Part shown: piece after piece, positions 23,605 through 35,552 of the stretch
Position numbering within the stretch: the first letter of the stretch is position 1
Layout of the letters: each line of letters starts with the position of its first letter
Assembly (NCBI GenBank): GCA_917880885.1
Contig: OU862920.1
Span: 41,823,019 to 41,887,018, forward strand
Length of the DNA: 64,000 bases
Source of the DNA: Limnephilus marmoratus
Taxonomy: Eukaryota; Arthropoda; Insecta; Trichoptera; Limnephilidae
Reading direction: 5' to 3'
The notes under the pieces: model-generated
Told to the model about the DNA's origin: nothing
What the model saw: the letters and a program-made list of their open reading frames with translations, nothing else
The model's database searches: none
Made by a program: the position numbers and the translations under genes

Positions 23605-23996
23605 AATACTTGCTGGTACCCGGCATGCGGTGCTATGCCACTTACGTGTCTTTTCCAATTCGTCCCGTTCCCCTTCTGCCTCCCCTCCTCCCTCCCGGGT
23701 TCCCCTCACTCCTCTTCCCTTTCCCTTCCCCCTCCACCCCCCCGCGTTCCATATATTCATTCTCGGTACATTCAGTTTTCAAACAGCTCGCGTGCCACTT
23801 ATTGCATTTTTTTATACCAATTTCATAATGCCAAAGCTCACCAGTAGTTTTATACAAATTTTTTCCTGACAATAACGAACACAACAAAAAAAGAATTATC
23901 CAATTTGGTGCAGTCGTTCGGAAGTTTCGCGCGTACCTACATACATTTCGGCAATTCATTTTTTATTTATATAGATAGATAGATAGATAGATAGAT
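23605..23996 (+). repeat. LINE-tail repeat ending in (GATA)n
   Basis: Shares with 55003-55349 the segments TTTTATACAAATTT, AATGCCAAAGCTCACCAGTAG-like text, AAGAATTATCCAATTTGGTG and CAGTCGTT, ending ATTCATTTTT then (GATA)n. This is the typical 3' end of insect RTE-type elements with a microsatellite tail. The C/T-rich block at 23640-23745 gives long open frames by composition only. Confidence 0.75.
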
Positions 23997-25069
23997 GTAG
24001 GGTTTTCATCGGCCTTCCTTCAACTATATGTACATAATACATATCTGTCTTATATCGTTGGTACATCCCGATAATGGTATTCTGTCTCCCAATAATTACA
24101 CTGTTTATCTCCCGCTTCCTCAGACGTTCATTAATGAAGTTGTTATCCCCAGTCGGTCCTGTGTGGCCTGGGCGCTGAACGTGGTCAGCTTAGACTGCCT
24201 GTATTCACTGAAACTCATTTCACACCCTTAATCTCACCATCATCCCTGCCATCCCGCCACCCTGACACCCTGACCAGCGACTGAGTTAATCATATTTTGA
24301 CACCCAGCCGGATGGCGAGATCGGAGACGAACGAGGGTTGCTATGAAAACATTATTAGACGTATCTTAATTAATTTCTTATTTAGTTAGCTCTTGACGAG
24401 TTTCAGACGACGCAATCTCTCAAATCGTTCGGATCATAATTTATTATGACATTTGTTTTACATCCTGGGGGTGTTTTAAAACGTTTTTTAAACCTAATTT
24501 TTAATGCCTGCAGAAGGAAAAAGCAATGTGTTAATTAAAAAATGTTATACACAAACCTGCAGGTTTAAATTTAATAATCTTTCTAATTTGAAAGATTTTA
24601 CTAATGAAACTTGGTGTGTTGAAAGAAGATATCAGAATCTTGAAAAACCTTAAAAAATGTTGCTGAGTAGCGTATTTTCAGCTGACAAAAGTAAAAATAA
24701 AACAGTTGGTATCTGCGAAGAGCTTCTCGAAGTTCGCAAGAAATCGCAAGTCGAGTTGTTAGAGCAACTTTACGGCTGAGGGGCACGTCTGGCGATGATG
24801 AGTTACCTGAGTTGATTTAATAATTTTGGAGAACCCGGTCGCCTGTGTAAATTGGTTTCTGATGGGTACCGGGATAGTGGCTCGGCGCACATTGGTCCAG
24901 GGGGTGGAAAAGTACGTGTTCTCAAAGTACTTCTTTTGATATTCTACTGAAAATGCTTAACAATTATGTATGTCCTAAAACCTAAATTTTGTTTCTTTCC
25001 TTTCCAGTAATAGTTGATTGTCTGTATTAGATACATTAGAAAAGTTTGGCGTTTTTTTTCAATACTCTT
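23997..25069. other. Unassigned sequence
   Basis: No gene recognised. 24020-24340 is unique-looking and GC-balanced; a 67-codon frame there has no similarity. Confidence 0.4.
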
Positions 25070-25150
25070 TTTGAAGTGAATTCTTTAGCACCGTTGTGAT
25101 TTGAAATACGATAAAACGTAAACGACACTAAACAGAGACAAAAAAACACA
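25070..25150 (-). repeat. Constant-end family, truncated
   Basis: TTTGAAGTGAATTCTTTAGC, then CACCGTTGTGATTTGAAATACG and the CGACACTAAACAGAGAC block of core type 1; the rest is missing. Confidence 0.75.
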
Positions 25151-25248
25151 TACATCAATAGAATATGGCCAGCGATTGAATGAAACCTTACCGCACTGGC
25201 CGCTTAGAGCTCACTTTTCAAGGGTACTCACTATTGGTTGAGATTTTG

Positions 25249-25425
25249 AAGTACGAGATCTTGGATATCGTGCTGGGAAAGATTGCCGGAAGACGAGGCC
25301 CTGGAAGAAGGAGAACCTCATGACTGAAAAACCTGAGACAGTGGTTTGGCCAGTCTACTTTAGAGCTGTTCCGGGCCGCAGTAAACAGAGTCCGCATAAC
25401 CAACATGTTAGCCAACGTCCGTTGA
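25249..25425 (+). pseudogene. LINE ORF2 C-terminal remnant (second family)
   Basis: Reads KYEILDIVLGKIAGRRGPGR, RRTS, a TGA stop where Trp is expected, LKNLRQWFG, LELFRAAVNRVRI and NMLANVR before a stop. The GKI.GRRGPGRRR.SWLKNLR.WFG pattern with a short I(A/T)xMxANxR end is typical of the C-terminus of an insect non-LTR reverse transcriptase protein and differs from the family at 52050. One in-frame stop and strong 5' truncation: dead copy. Confidence 0.75.
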
Positions 25426-26640
25426 ACGGACAGGGCACGAGAAGAAGAATAAGTATTTTTGTTATGTATCTCTTTAAATTATAATATTGCTTATTATAGT
25501 ATATAGTTTGAAGATTTTTTTGTTAAAATCTTCTACAATAAAAGTTACACGTTTATTTCCGCCGCTCCATATTAAAGAGACCACTGTGCGGGGCAGCCGG
25601 GACTGCGGGTTCATGGCGGCCGCCTGTCTATGGAATTATTACATGGACGATCTCTTTCTTAATGAAATGTGTACTTACCTCAAAAATTTATTCAACAAAA
25701 CTTTTATTTAAAAAAAAATGCTCTTTATTCAGTGGAACAGAAAACACCAATTAATTCTCTAATTCCTGTCCATCCTAAATTCAAATATTGACATATTAGG
25801 ATGCCATGTATACCATATGATTAAACTCCTACCTATTTGCCATTCCCAAAGCATGTATTCCAAGTCCTAACAAATCAGTACCGACTGGTGTACCGGACGC
25901 ACCGGGACAAGACTGCCACACTTCTTATCGTTCGATATTTCTCTGAAACGTTTTAAACTTTGTTTTCGAGCTTCCATAACAGGATCATCAGTGGATCGTG
26001 CATTCTGTAGTCAATAAATTATTTATGAGTGCGTTCCAAGAGCAACATGCTTATTCCAGCCAGCTGTAACTTTCCATTCTCTGCGATTCTCGCATTCCTG
26101 CGTTTGCTATGGGTTTTCATTTTTGGTGTGGAGATATATTTGGCGACATGAGAAAGTGCTTTCGTTGTGGGGATTACGACAACCCTCAAATATGTTCGGA
26201 TTAAAGAAGTGCAGAGTATAACTCTACCGTGAAAGTGTGTTTGTATCAAAGGGTGGTGTGGGTTCAACTAAAACCACATCTGTGGCATACGAGTTCATTT
26301 CGGACATCCCCAATCTGAGGATTTTTGCTACAGAAACATTGATTAATATGACTACAATAGAGTTAAGCCCCGTTCGTTTGCTGAGTTTTAGAATTATACG
26401 GGACTCTACATTATGTTTTTGCATTATGTGTTACATTGTTTTAATTTATTGTTTAATCTTTATGCTGTAAATAAATTACTTTCTAAACATTTTATATTAA
26501 TGTTTTATGTCAAAAAAACAGTCAATTTTGAACTGAGTGTTTTCTGCGGTTTCCTTTTGTGACCGTGGAAATACATAGATATCTGATGTTTTTCCTCGCT
26601 ATCTACAGCAAATAAAAATCGGCGGTTTTGTTTTCCAATT
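25426..26640. other. Unassigned sequence
   Basis: Minus-strand frames at 26019-26267 (82 codons) and 26224-26424 (66 codons) adjoin in different frames and may be one decayed coding unit; I cannot name a family. A CG-rich word cluster lies at 25580-25625. Confidence 0.35.
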
Positions 26641-26851
26641 TCAAAATTTAACACTTGTGATTTGAAACTCGATGAAACGAAAAAGCGACACTAAAAAGAG
26701 ACAAAAACACGTCCATCTAGAGGATTTAGCCTGCGAGAGATTGAGATAGAATAATCGGGCTCCTCTTTGTGCGGTGCTTCGTAGCCTGACCCACTTTTGT
26801 CTACTTTAGTTTTCTGAAACTACTCTTCTACCGAGTGTGAACTGCACACTT
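26641..26851 (-). repeat. Constant-end repeat family, core type 1
   Basis: Minus-strand copy: TGATTTGAAACTCGATGAAACG, GGATTTAGCCTGCGAGAGA, CTCCTCTTTGTGCGGTGC, then TTCTACCGAGTGTGAACTGC at the other end. One of the two internal units is lost relative to 48271. Confidence 0.8.
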
Positions 26852-28079
26852 GAATGTTTTTTTTTTAATTGAATTTTTAGCTGCTAGTTGAGGTGATAGA
26901 CCATTTTATATTTTAAATGATATTTTTTGTGTGTAATCTAGACCAAATTTTTTCCCCCGATTTTTTTAATGTAAGTTTTGAAGGTAATTTTTTATGTTAT
27001 GTAATTTATAAAAATTATAATAATATGTTATATTTTGGGTAGACAGAGTAAGATTAGATATTTTAGTGAAACACGCTCTCTGAGCTCTAAGTGGATCTTT
27101 CAATTCAAAGTAGCATTGACTTAGAACTATTGAAAAGGAAAAACAACAAGAATATTCAAATAACTACCAATTGTCATCACGTTCAACCACAGTCAGTTTT
27201 AATTCAGGTCTGAAAAGGTTATACGTAAGAACGTAAGTGATCTTTTAAAAAAAATCAAGTAACATTTAAAAATATATATATTTTGAAAGAAATTATTAGA
27301 AAGAAGTGAACTGGGTTTTGGCTGTCAGATTAAAGACGAAGACTAATTATGATTGTCTAGTGTTCCTAGTTCCTAGGCAATGTCTTCTTCCCTAGTTCTT
27401 TCTCCTTCGCTTAAGATTATCATGTACCGTCGGACCGGACTTAGCCACCCCGAGCAGGATACATTACATAATGCATGGTTCCATCTGGATTCTGTTCCGA
27501 TACCACTTGCCACTTGTTACAGCTTACTCTCTATTTTCGGATATAACGAGCTCGTTATATCCACAAGAAAACAAATCTACATAGTAAAGAATATCTGTTC
27601 GTGGTAGTTCTCAGATCAAATTTCAGTTAGGTTAATTTCATTAGGTAGATAGATAAGTAGCTTTTCCAAAATTTCGGCTCTTGCCGTCCAAACTCTCAAC
27701 CATATAAGAATACAGTTACAGTTAATGAAAATCTTTATATGTTAAAAACTTTAGGTATAGTATGACTCGTAATATAAATGCTTCGATACTAATACAAAAT
27801 AAATTAAAGCGTAACGAAGTCCTTGACCACTTTGCATTTCGTCTGTCTGTGTTCCGGGTCCGGCCAATCCTGTTAAGATGGTAGCCGTGTTTGAAGTACT
27901 TTTTTTATTCCGCCAGAGCGCATGAAAGCGCGAACAACTGCCAATTCAGAATTATCAACTGTTTGCAGAACTAATATCGCACCCGTGTCATCTTCCTCAA
28001 CGTTTAAAAGGCAAGACAGAAAATATTTTTTATTTTATTTCTCGGGCATTAACTATGCAACAGTTTCTAGACCTTTTGT
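26852..28079. other. Unassigned sequence
   Basis: 27820-27900 (GTCTGTCTGTGTTCCG..AAGATGGTAGCCGTGTTTGAAG) resembles 46470-46545, so it is an old dispersed repeat. The rest shows nothing I can name. Confidence 0.4.
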
Positions 28080-28282
28080 TTTGAAGAGTTTTAATTTTCA
28101 ATGTACATTTGTTACTTTAAATTTAAAATTTTCCGCTACCGGTTTCGACAAATCCGTTTCGAAACAACAGTTTTAAGTTTGATAGTGAATGACGTTGATG
28201 TGTTGAAACCGGTAATAGAAAATTAAAAATTTAAAGTAACAAATATACAAAGAAAATAAAAACACTCCAAAACGAAATTAAA
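28080..28282. repeat. Penelope-like inverted repeat (ACCGGTTTCG family)
   Basis: Left arm ending TTCCGCTACCGGTTTCGAC and right arm starting GTTGAAACCGGTAATAGAAA pair over roughly 70 bases, with GTTACTTTAAATTTAAA on both sides. The same ACCGGTTTCG hairpin style recurs at 41112 and 44181. Assignment to Penelope-like terminal repeats is inference from the hammerhead-type GAAACCGGT motif. Confidence 0.6.
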
Positions 28283-29164
28283 ATCTACATACCTACGTCC
28301 ATTTTAGTCGTGTTTACCTAACTGTTCTATAAACTATTAACAAAACACATTACTCATTTAAACTTTTTTGATGGTCCCTACTCGTACATTTCTTTACTGT
28401 GTCATTTTTTATGTTGATAATCCATCTTGTTTAATGTTGGCCTCAATAGGTACCAACTACTCAACATTTCAAGAGCTGAGCATTGGTATTACCGCTCACA
28501 TCCGGTTATTTCGAATGCCTGTACACCTAAACGCGAACGAACTCGTTTTTAGCATTTTATCGTAATTTGATTTGATTCCAGGCTTTATGCCGTTTCCCGC
28601 CATCGGGGACCAGCGGATTCAAGTCGCAAGTCGAGGAAGTGAAACCTCCTTCCGCCCCCATTTCCTCCTAGCTGTACTATACTGTTACAGGTTCATACCG
28701 AGTATATGGCATTCCCGCGACTGCCGTTACTCTAAATATGTCAAACTGAGGAAATGGCCTTTGAAGTTTTATATCCAGACCATGTATATATTCTATGTGA
28801 ACATCAATCAACATTTTAACATTTTTATTGAAAGGATGATTTTTTTTTAAGTACATAATAAGGTATGAAAATCTAAGTTTGCGCGATGAGCGTGAGCACG
28901 ATGGAAATGGGGAACGGTGTACAAAAGGCTTCTGATCCTCAATCGTTCTAATTTTACCATTTAGAATCCATTTAATTTTCAATCCTTTCTAATTTTCTTA
29001 ACTATAAAACAGAATTGTTTGTATTTTTCTCGTGTCGGTTTTTCGACTGTGAGACGTTCGTAGCTCCTCCACACGAAGGTTACGTCCTATCAACTAACAC
29101 AGTCATTGAGGAAAATGTTAATACTAACAAAGACACAGAAAATAAAATTAATAGTCGCAATCTC
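28283..29164. other. Unassigned sequence
   Basis: Nothing recognised; frames up to 101 codons lack similarity and overlap each other. Confidence 0.4.
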
Positions 29165-29345
29165 GCTTTTACCCTTTGACCTGTCCAGGGGCCTCTTGAA
29201 CACTCGGCCCATCGCCATGCATCGCAGTGGGACGGATGGATTCGTACAACTTATGTTCCTTCCCAAAACTTCTTTCCTTTCCTTAAGAGGTCCCTCCACA
29301 CAACATTCTCAAAGATGGCACAGAGTGCGGAATTAATGAAAAAAA
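29165..29345 (+). repeat. Retroposon tail family (A-tailed), + copy
   Basis: TTTGACCTGTCCAGGGGCC, GCATCGCAGTGGGACGGATG and CCCTCCACACAACATTCTCA place it with 20850; it is shorter and diverged. Confidence 0.65.
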
Positions 29346-30669
29346 TTACAATATATCCCAAAAAAATCTGAAGTCGCAATTCTCACGAACAGTGAGTTAT
29401 GGCGTCATGAAATTTGCCCAGATTTATCTCTGTTGAATTTATATGTCAACCCAACTATTTGAAGCTGTTAAAATTACTTCCATCAGTAGCTTTTCAGCAC
29501 TGTAATAGCCATTGATTTGCAAATAAATAAGACAATTCACCATTTCGTTCGATATTTTAAAATCCAAATCTCAACAATCACCTGTAATGCTGAAAATTGA
29601 TGATTTCGTTTGATTTTGTATATATGCAATCAATCACGAACTACTCGTTAAAAGGGGTTAGTTTTAAATTACACTATAAATTGTAAAAAGGGATTCACAA
29701 ACTATTCGCCAAGCGGGATTTGTTTTAAATCAAAACATAAAAGTTTAATTTTCGTGGTACAAGTTTATGTCTGGGAACACTTAATCAATATCGGATATCC
29801 GTCTTCTTCAGGGTAGCTACTTGGCTCCTTGTCTGGCAGCAGACAGTAAGAGGGAGAAGCGAAGAGCCCGCTGCCGTATAATTGATATTATATTTCAAAG
29901 TTTAAGTAGATAAGTTATAATCTTCTTTTCGCAGATGGCGACACATAAATCTGTACACGAAACACCGTGATGTGTTTCGAGTCTTTAATAATAATAATAT
30001 TACTATCGAAGAAAGCAATCACCTTGTGGCTTGACATAATACCAACGGCACTTATAAAGTTATGTTTTGATATAAGGCCCCCCTCATCTCAAAAGCAAAC
30101 CCAAAACACCGACTTCTATCTCCAAATTGCAGGAAATTACTACTTGTTTTTGAAAATGAGGTGAAAATTTGCCGAACATTTAATTAATACTTTTACCATA
30201 CTTTTAATCCCTCAGGCTAAATTGTTCGCTTTTCGGAACAATATAGGTGTCATAGAAATCGTCGTCGTTCCTTACTATCATAGTGAGAAATATGATTTAA
30301 ACGATGTTAGAAAGAGAAAATACCACGCTTTATATTCAAATCTAAAAGTTAATCATAAAATAAGTAAAATGTACATTTGTACATCTTTCTGAAACCAAAA
30401 TTTCGGATCGCAATTGGAAAAAAAATTATGTAACTGGAATTTTTTTCATTCATTATTACTTTCATTATTAATTTTTACGTGGAACGAGAAAAAGTAAGAT
30501 GACAATAAGGTTTATTTTAATTTTATTTGTGAGACCAATAGTTTACATTAATAACTAAGCATAATACTAATTGATTCACAATAATTGTACCATTTACAGA
30601 TTTCCACATGGGTATTGTATACAAGTGTAGTGATTCCAGAGATACTAATGAAAAATACACTTCAAGACA
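29346..30669. other. Unassigned AT-rich sequence
   Basis: Near 29795-29830 the complement reads ACCCTGAAGAAGACGGATAT, a phrase common in decayed Penelope-type ends; otherwise nothing recognised. Confidence 0.4.
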
Positions 30670-30860
30670 CAATTTTTTTAGGTGGAGTAGGTGGAATGGG
30701 TTCACGGGACGGGGGAAGGGAGAGGGAGTGGAGTGGGGAGAGGGAAGGTGGAGGTGGCGGAGTGGGAACGTGAGAGGGGAAGAGGACGCAGGAGAAAAAG
30801 GGGAGGCGGAAGGGGAATGGGACGGACGGGAAAGGACACTCAGGGAGAAACAATTTCACA
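30670..30860 (+). repeat. Purine-rich block of a dispersed repeat
   Basis: A G/A-rich strand-asymmetric block ending GGGAATGGGACGGACGGG then AAAGGACACTCAGGGAG, which matches 5150-5190 and the complement of 23640-23690. The overlapping open frames (up to 100 codons) result from composition. Confidence 0.6.
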
Positions 30861-31492
30861 AAAGCGCCTCTATGACAAAGCCAAAACTTTACTCAAAAAT
30901 TTGGAAGTGATTTGTCGAGAATGGGAATTTTTTTCACACACTTTGAAAACAGTTAAAAATGTATGCAAGTTTTAAAGTTGGTTTTTCTGATTCTGACGAT
31001 TGTACGAAAAAAGTGTAATTTGAATATTATCCATAAATGTAACAATGTTACTTTGTTTGAACCACTTGTAAGTAACATTGTAACATTGTTTCATTTATCT
31101 ATAATGGATAACCACAAAGTTATAGCTACATTCAAAAGTATGAATATTATCCATTCACGGTTTATTGATTTGAAAAACCATACATCATAAAATGGTTCCA
31201 ACTGGCAGAGAACGCTTCGATCAAGTATGCTAGATCGTCATTATGACGTGGAAAACGCCACTGGCTGGGAAGACGGCTATTACCTCCTTTGCCCGATGTC
31301 AACGCTGCTGAATTCACGAATTCGTCATTTTAGCGGCGAAAATTGTACATTTTAAATTTTAAATCGTTGTGGTAAATTTATTTGTCCACATAAAAGTAAA
31401 ATAAAAATGACCTCCATATCATAATTTTTTCGAGAATAAAAAAACGGTGAAAATACCCAATCAGACCATCAGTGATTTTTCATGGGTCTGAG
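30861..31492. other. Unassigned sequence with a Penelope-like fragment
   Basis: 31020-31145 carries ATGGATAACCACAAAG followed by TTATAGCTACATTCAAAA, the complement of 44147-44182, so the two belong to one family in opposite orientation. The remainder is unassigned. Confidence 0.45.
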
Positions 31493-31770
31493 CTGGTACG
31501 CCATGGTTGGATAATCGATTTCTTATTTATAACTTTGCTGGTTTATAAAACTTTTGCGTTATGAAATGGGTAAACAGAAGCGATTTGCCTCCCACGTAAT
31601 CTGCTAACTCCGACTGCTTTAAGTACTTTCGTTATTTGTTTTTGAAGTGATCCGGCAGATCTGCCTGATCTGCCCTGATGATGGACACTGCAACTGCAAC
31701 GTTGGCTAAAGAAGGAGGTAGCGCAACACGGCATAACACCCCTAAAACAAATAACGAAAATACTTTTGGC
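31493..31770. repeat. Imperfect inverted repeat, Penelope-like
   Basis: AAGTACTTTCGTTATTTGTTTTT (in part, from 31621) pairs with AACAAATAACGAAAATACTT (31747-31766). Between them CCCTGATGATGG..CAACGTTGGCTAAAG looks like a decayed hammerhead-type terminal motif in which the usual GAAAC has become CAAC. Confidence 0.45.
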
Positions 31771-32383
31771 CGTGAAAATCTAAAAACGTATCTGCGTTAA
31801 GTACTGTTGTATCGCCCTTATAAGTCAGAATTTGAATTTGTTACGAAACCAAGCGCCGAAGAATTTTGTGTCGCGATTTACAGGATGACGAATTCCCTGA
31901 CGGAATCGAATGAAAGAACGAAATAAATCATTTGATCGGCGAAAATAGCCCAATGATTTGATAAAATCTGGGTGTTTGTCGGAATTCTTACAAATTTTCC
32001 TGAAGGTTTTAGCGGAATTGCAGATTCCAAGATGGCAAAACTGTCCTACGGCAGCGGTACGGACTGACGTGTTGTTGACAGTTTTTTTGGAAAAGATAAT
32101 ATTTTCGTCTTTCGCCATAACGAGAAATTTATATTTTTTTTACATGTGTTATTGAATGAGACTTGGTTTATAATAAATAATCTTAATCAATTTATTATAA
32201 AAGAAAATATACAACAGTGTGCGTCCCGCTAAAACTCAGAAACGAGTACCGGTACGATCAAAGGAGTTATGTGGGGTGGCAACCCTCTATCCCCCATCCA
32301 TTAAGAAGGTTCCCGTTTTTACCTGAAGGGCGTGCTTTGCATAATGGCTGGAAGTTTTTAGGATGGCAGTCCAGAACATGCGA
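31771..32383. other. Unassigned sequence
   Basis: Frames at 31825-32118 (minus) and 31958-32155 (plus) overlap and match nothing I recognise. The stretch from 32240 may belong to the promoter-bearing unit that follows. Confidence 0.35.
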
Positions 32384-32564
32384 GAGCATTCTACAACACT
32401 CCAGAACATCCCGGAACATTCTGGAAAGTTGTGGAATGTTCGGGATTAGGGAATAAGGAGCACTCAGAACACTCTCGATTATTGTGGAACGTTCTGGAAC
32501 ATTGTGGACCATTCGAAGCCTTTTTGTATGGGTGGGGGCTACCCATTCGTATGGGGTATATAAA
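32384..32564 (+). promoter_or_regulatory. Heat-shock-type promoter: two HSE arrays and TATA box
   Basis: Heat-shock factor binds inverted GAA units spaced two bases apart. Array 1 (32414-32441) reads GAA.TTC.GAA.TTG.GAA.TTC with exact 2-base spacers, so five of six units are perfect. Array 2 (32487-32514) reads GAA.TTC.GAA.TTG.GAC.TTC, four of six perfect. Further GAA units stand upstream (32384, 32404). TATATAAA at 32557-32564 follows array 2 by 42 bases, predicting a start near 32587. The only coding sequence downstream is a decayed pogo-like transposase at 32868; no chaperone gene is present. Confidence 0.7.
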
Positions 32565-32867
32565 GCAAGATCCGTGGTGGGTTCGAACGCCATTTCAATC
32601 TCATATCAGCTCCTCGAGCGAAACAGGGTATCCCATCTAGTATTAAATAATATTTTTTGGATTTTTGTGTTCATTTTTGAAGAAGTGAAGTTTTTTCTTC
32701 GACGACACCTATCTATGGGGCAAAATAACACACGCACTGGTAGAGGGATAAATAACAATGTTCATTTTACCGACATTTTTTTATTTTATTTCAAATACAA
32801 GAAAACATTTACCATGCCCCGCATAAATGTTTTCGTAAAAAAATATTCGTAAAACTAAGGAACAGTC

Positions 32868-33238
32868 ATGGGACACAGAACAATGAATCGGGCGGTACTC
32901 GCTGTACGAAATGGGGAGATGTTGGGAGCGGATGCTCCCAACCATCCCTTTGAATAGTATGGAAATACTATTCAAAATACCTCAAGCTACTCGTAAATTA
33001 AGGAAAACATGTTTTGAGTTCAAATAAAACTATAAATACCGGAGAAAGATGACTTGGAAGATTTAAGCCTACAATTCCAGTCGCACTTGAAAGAGAACTT
33101 GTCAGCCAAACAGAGTTATTAGAGACAAGACTCTTCGGATTAACCAGGAACGAAGGCTTTAGCTTATCTTATCAGCTTGCTGTCAAAAGTAATGTTGAAA
33201 AAATGTTTAACTTGAAAAAAATTGCTGGAGAAGATTGT
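32868..33238 (+). pseudogene. Pogo/Tigger-like transposase N-terminus, decayed
   Basis: Three blocks in three frames. From 32868, MNRAVLAVRNGEM matches the start of a Psq/CENP-B-type helix-turn-helix; from 32959, FKIPQATRKLR matches its GIPxSTLR-type recognition part; 33068-33238 reads VALERELVSQTELLETRLFG then LTRNEGFSLSYQLAVKSN and FNLKKIAGEDC, the second DNA-binding domain of pogo-like transposases (LETRxFGLTR..AFxLA pattern). A TGA replaces the expected Trp after GED. The DDE catalytic domain is not seen. Confidence 0.75.
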
Positions 33239-35127
33239 TGAGAGGTTTCCGGGAGATACATGCGCTGTGTAAAGTGGGCTTATGCGGATTGTGCTGGATT
33301 AGATAATAAACGAAAATATTTGTCTGTGAAGTGTGTTCGTAATTGTTTACAAAAAATCACAATTTTACTTTCTTTAATATAATCTTGGCAACTCCACTTG
33401 CCTTAATTCTGAGGTCTGGCCTTCCTTTCATGGTTTGGAATCAGAGGTTACGTTTTTATTTTAAGTACTTTGAAATTTTTATTTTATATTTTGAATTTTT
33501 TGTGGAACTAATCATTATAATTTTCGATCAATGTAGAACTACGTCATTTTGTACATCCGGTGAGGTAAAATGGACGAATTTTCGTTGCACGTTTTTAAAT
33601 GATTTTTTCTACCATTTCTTTTAAATGTGTTTTTTTTTTAATTAGCATAATAATGTCGCTTTCAAACAAAACAATATTTTCTTTAAATAATATATGTTTA
33701 GGCATTCATTTGGCCATAAAACAAAACGGTTTGTCATTTTGAACCTCCTTCCCCTACGTACGTATAAATGTTATTATTTATTTATTATTATAAGATTTTT
33801 GTACATTGTCTAGAATTTTTGTGTTATTTCATCCGCCATGCTAGGGATGTCCCTATGTTTTCATATGATTGATGATTAGATGTTTTTTAACGCTTTGTTT
33901 CTAAATGAGAGTTTTATAAATAAATTGAAATGTAGGTATTTATGGAAGAAACGAGAAACCATTTATTACAAATTAAATAAAAAAAAAAACTGGAACAATG
34001 CACACTTGAATCAAAACACCTAGTGTGTATAAACATAAAAATATATTTTTAAAGTTATCAGTTTTTCCTGTCATACCGTCAATTGCGGGAGTCACATATA
34101 ACTTGAGGCGAACCCTCAAAAAACTAATTTCACATCTAAATCTACTTTAATTTGTTACAAAATCGGCGTTTCTCGGTGTTGCTGTAGCAACTTTATTTAT
34201 TTTAAATTGACAAATTATACGTACATTATTCATGGTACATATATTATTCCTCGTGGCAGAAAATATCACACAAAAATGCCTCAATAGGTCTGTCAACAAT
34301 AACATTTACAAATTCGCCGTATTTACTTGCAAAACCGAGTCTAAACGATATTCAGAATGGAAGGGCAGGTAGAATTACACAGCTTTGCAGATTTCTTTGA
34401 ACGCCACGACAATGGCGGTGGCAATGAGGCGAGCGGCAGATAAAGTGATAATAATTTTTCCCCACCATCCTCGACCCCCCGCTGTTTGGGTGTCAATAGC
34501 ATGGATATTGATTGCACATTTTATCTGCACATATTTAATTTAGTTCAAAGAATTATTGCGGTGATTGTACGTAGGTATATATATTTTTATGTGTATTTAA
34601 CCCTCTGGTGGTGTCATGAAACAACTCCATATTCAATAATTTAAATAATCTTACTAAGTTCTAAACAGAGGTAGGCAGAAATGATGAAAGATCACACAAC
34701 TGTGATATGGCAGACAATAATTCTTTCTTCAATCATTTTTTACCGACTCCAGTATTTGGTTAATTTTGTTTTGTGACATTTTATTGACACTTCCCCGATT
34801 TCTTCTTCTGTCAATTTCAATAACCAAAAGAAACCGTTGTGGAAATTTTAAGTTACCATAGCTCATTGTTTACTTGTTTTGCTGTTTCGTAAAATCGTAG
34901 TTCTGCTTTATTATTATATTGCTTTGTTAAGAGTTTATTTTAATAATCTAATATTAAAAAAATTAGTGAATGACGCTGATGTTTCGAAAGCGGCTGCGTA
35001 TTATAACAAAATAAATAACAAGTTTTCTTTGGAAAATAAAACACTTAAAAATAAAAATGTTTAGAAATAATTTTTACACAATTGACTCCTATGAAATACA
35101 AAAAATCTGCTTTGTAGTTAACATCTT
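33239..35127. other. Unassigned AT-rich sequence
   Basis: 34944-35010 holds AATGACGCTGATGTTTCGAAAGC, a single decayed arm of the ACCGGTTTCG family. 34379-34510 is a unique GC-richer patch. The 93-codon frame at 33343-33624 is AT-rich and unsupported. Confidence 0.4.
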
Positions 35128-35400
35128 ATTTTACATTAGTTCCACACGGGAGACCCCGACGAAAACAATTTTCCTCTGGCCTATGTCATCTTTGGGGAAG
35201 GGTGAAGTGTATTTTAAAGGAAAAAAAGGGGAGGAAGTTCTGTGAAGGAAAAGGTATGAGGGGTGGGCAGAACTTCGGGGGATTAGTGTGTCCAGTATGT
35301 TACCATTCCTCCCACTGCGGTGCAAGGCGATGAGTCGAGAGAATCCTGCTGAAGATGTCAAAGGGTCTCCCCCAACCAGTCTCTCTCGGTACAGCACCCA
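35128..35400 (-). repeat. Retroposon tail family, minus copy
   Basis: Complement of the 20850 family: TAGTTCCACACGGGAGACC, GGCCTATGTCATCTTTGGGG, GTCCAGTATGTTACC, and GAGAATCCTGCTGAAGATGT. It lacks the long homopolymer seen at 36391. Confidence 0.7.
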
Positions 35401-35552
35401 CCGCCAAGATCTGAAGACAAACCTAATTCTATATACCAGGGTACCTCTGCTAAGTCGTAGCGAACCACTTCAGGTGACTTATCCGATAAATATAAATGAT
35501 TCCCGGGACGGCGGTATCCACGCCCGTCTCCCAAATTGAAAAACCGTTTAGA

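Noticed and set aside
23535..23959. Four overlapping frames of 86-105 codons
   Set aside because: They lie in a C/T-rich block of a LINE-tail repeat that recurs at 55003; composition, not coding, keeps them open.
26019..26424. Minus-strand gene from two adjoining frames
   Set aside because: Different frames, no recognisable domain, no splice logic joining them.
30585..30975. Frames up to 100 codons in purine-rich DNA
   Set aside because: Low-complexity G/A-rich repeat block; translation is Gly/Glu/Arg-rich without domain features.
32384..32564. Promoter of a heat-shock protein gene
   Set aside because: No chaperone start (for example an Hsp70 GIDLGTT motif) is found downstream to 35 kb; reported instead as an orphan or captured promoter.
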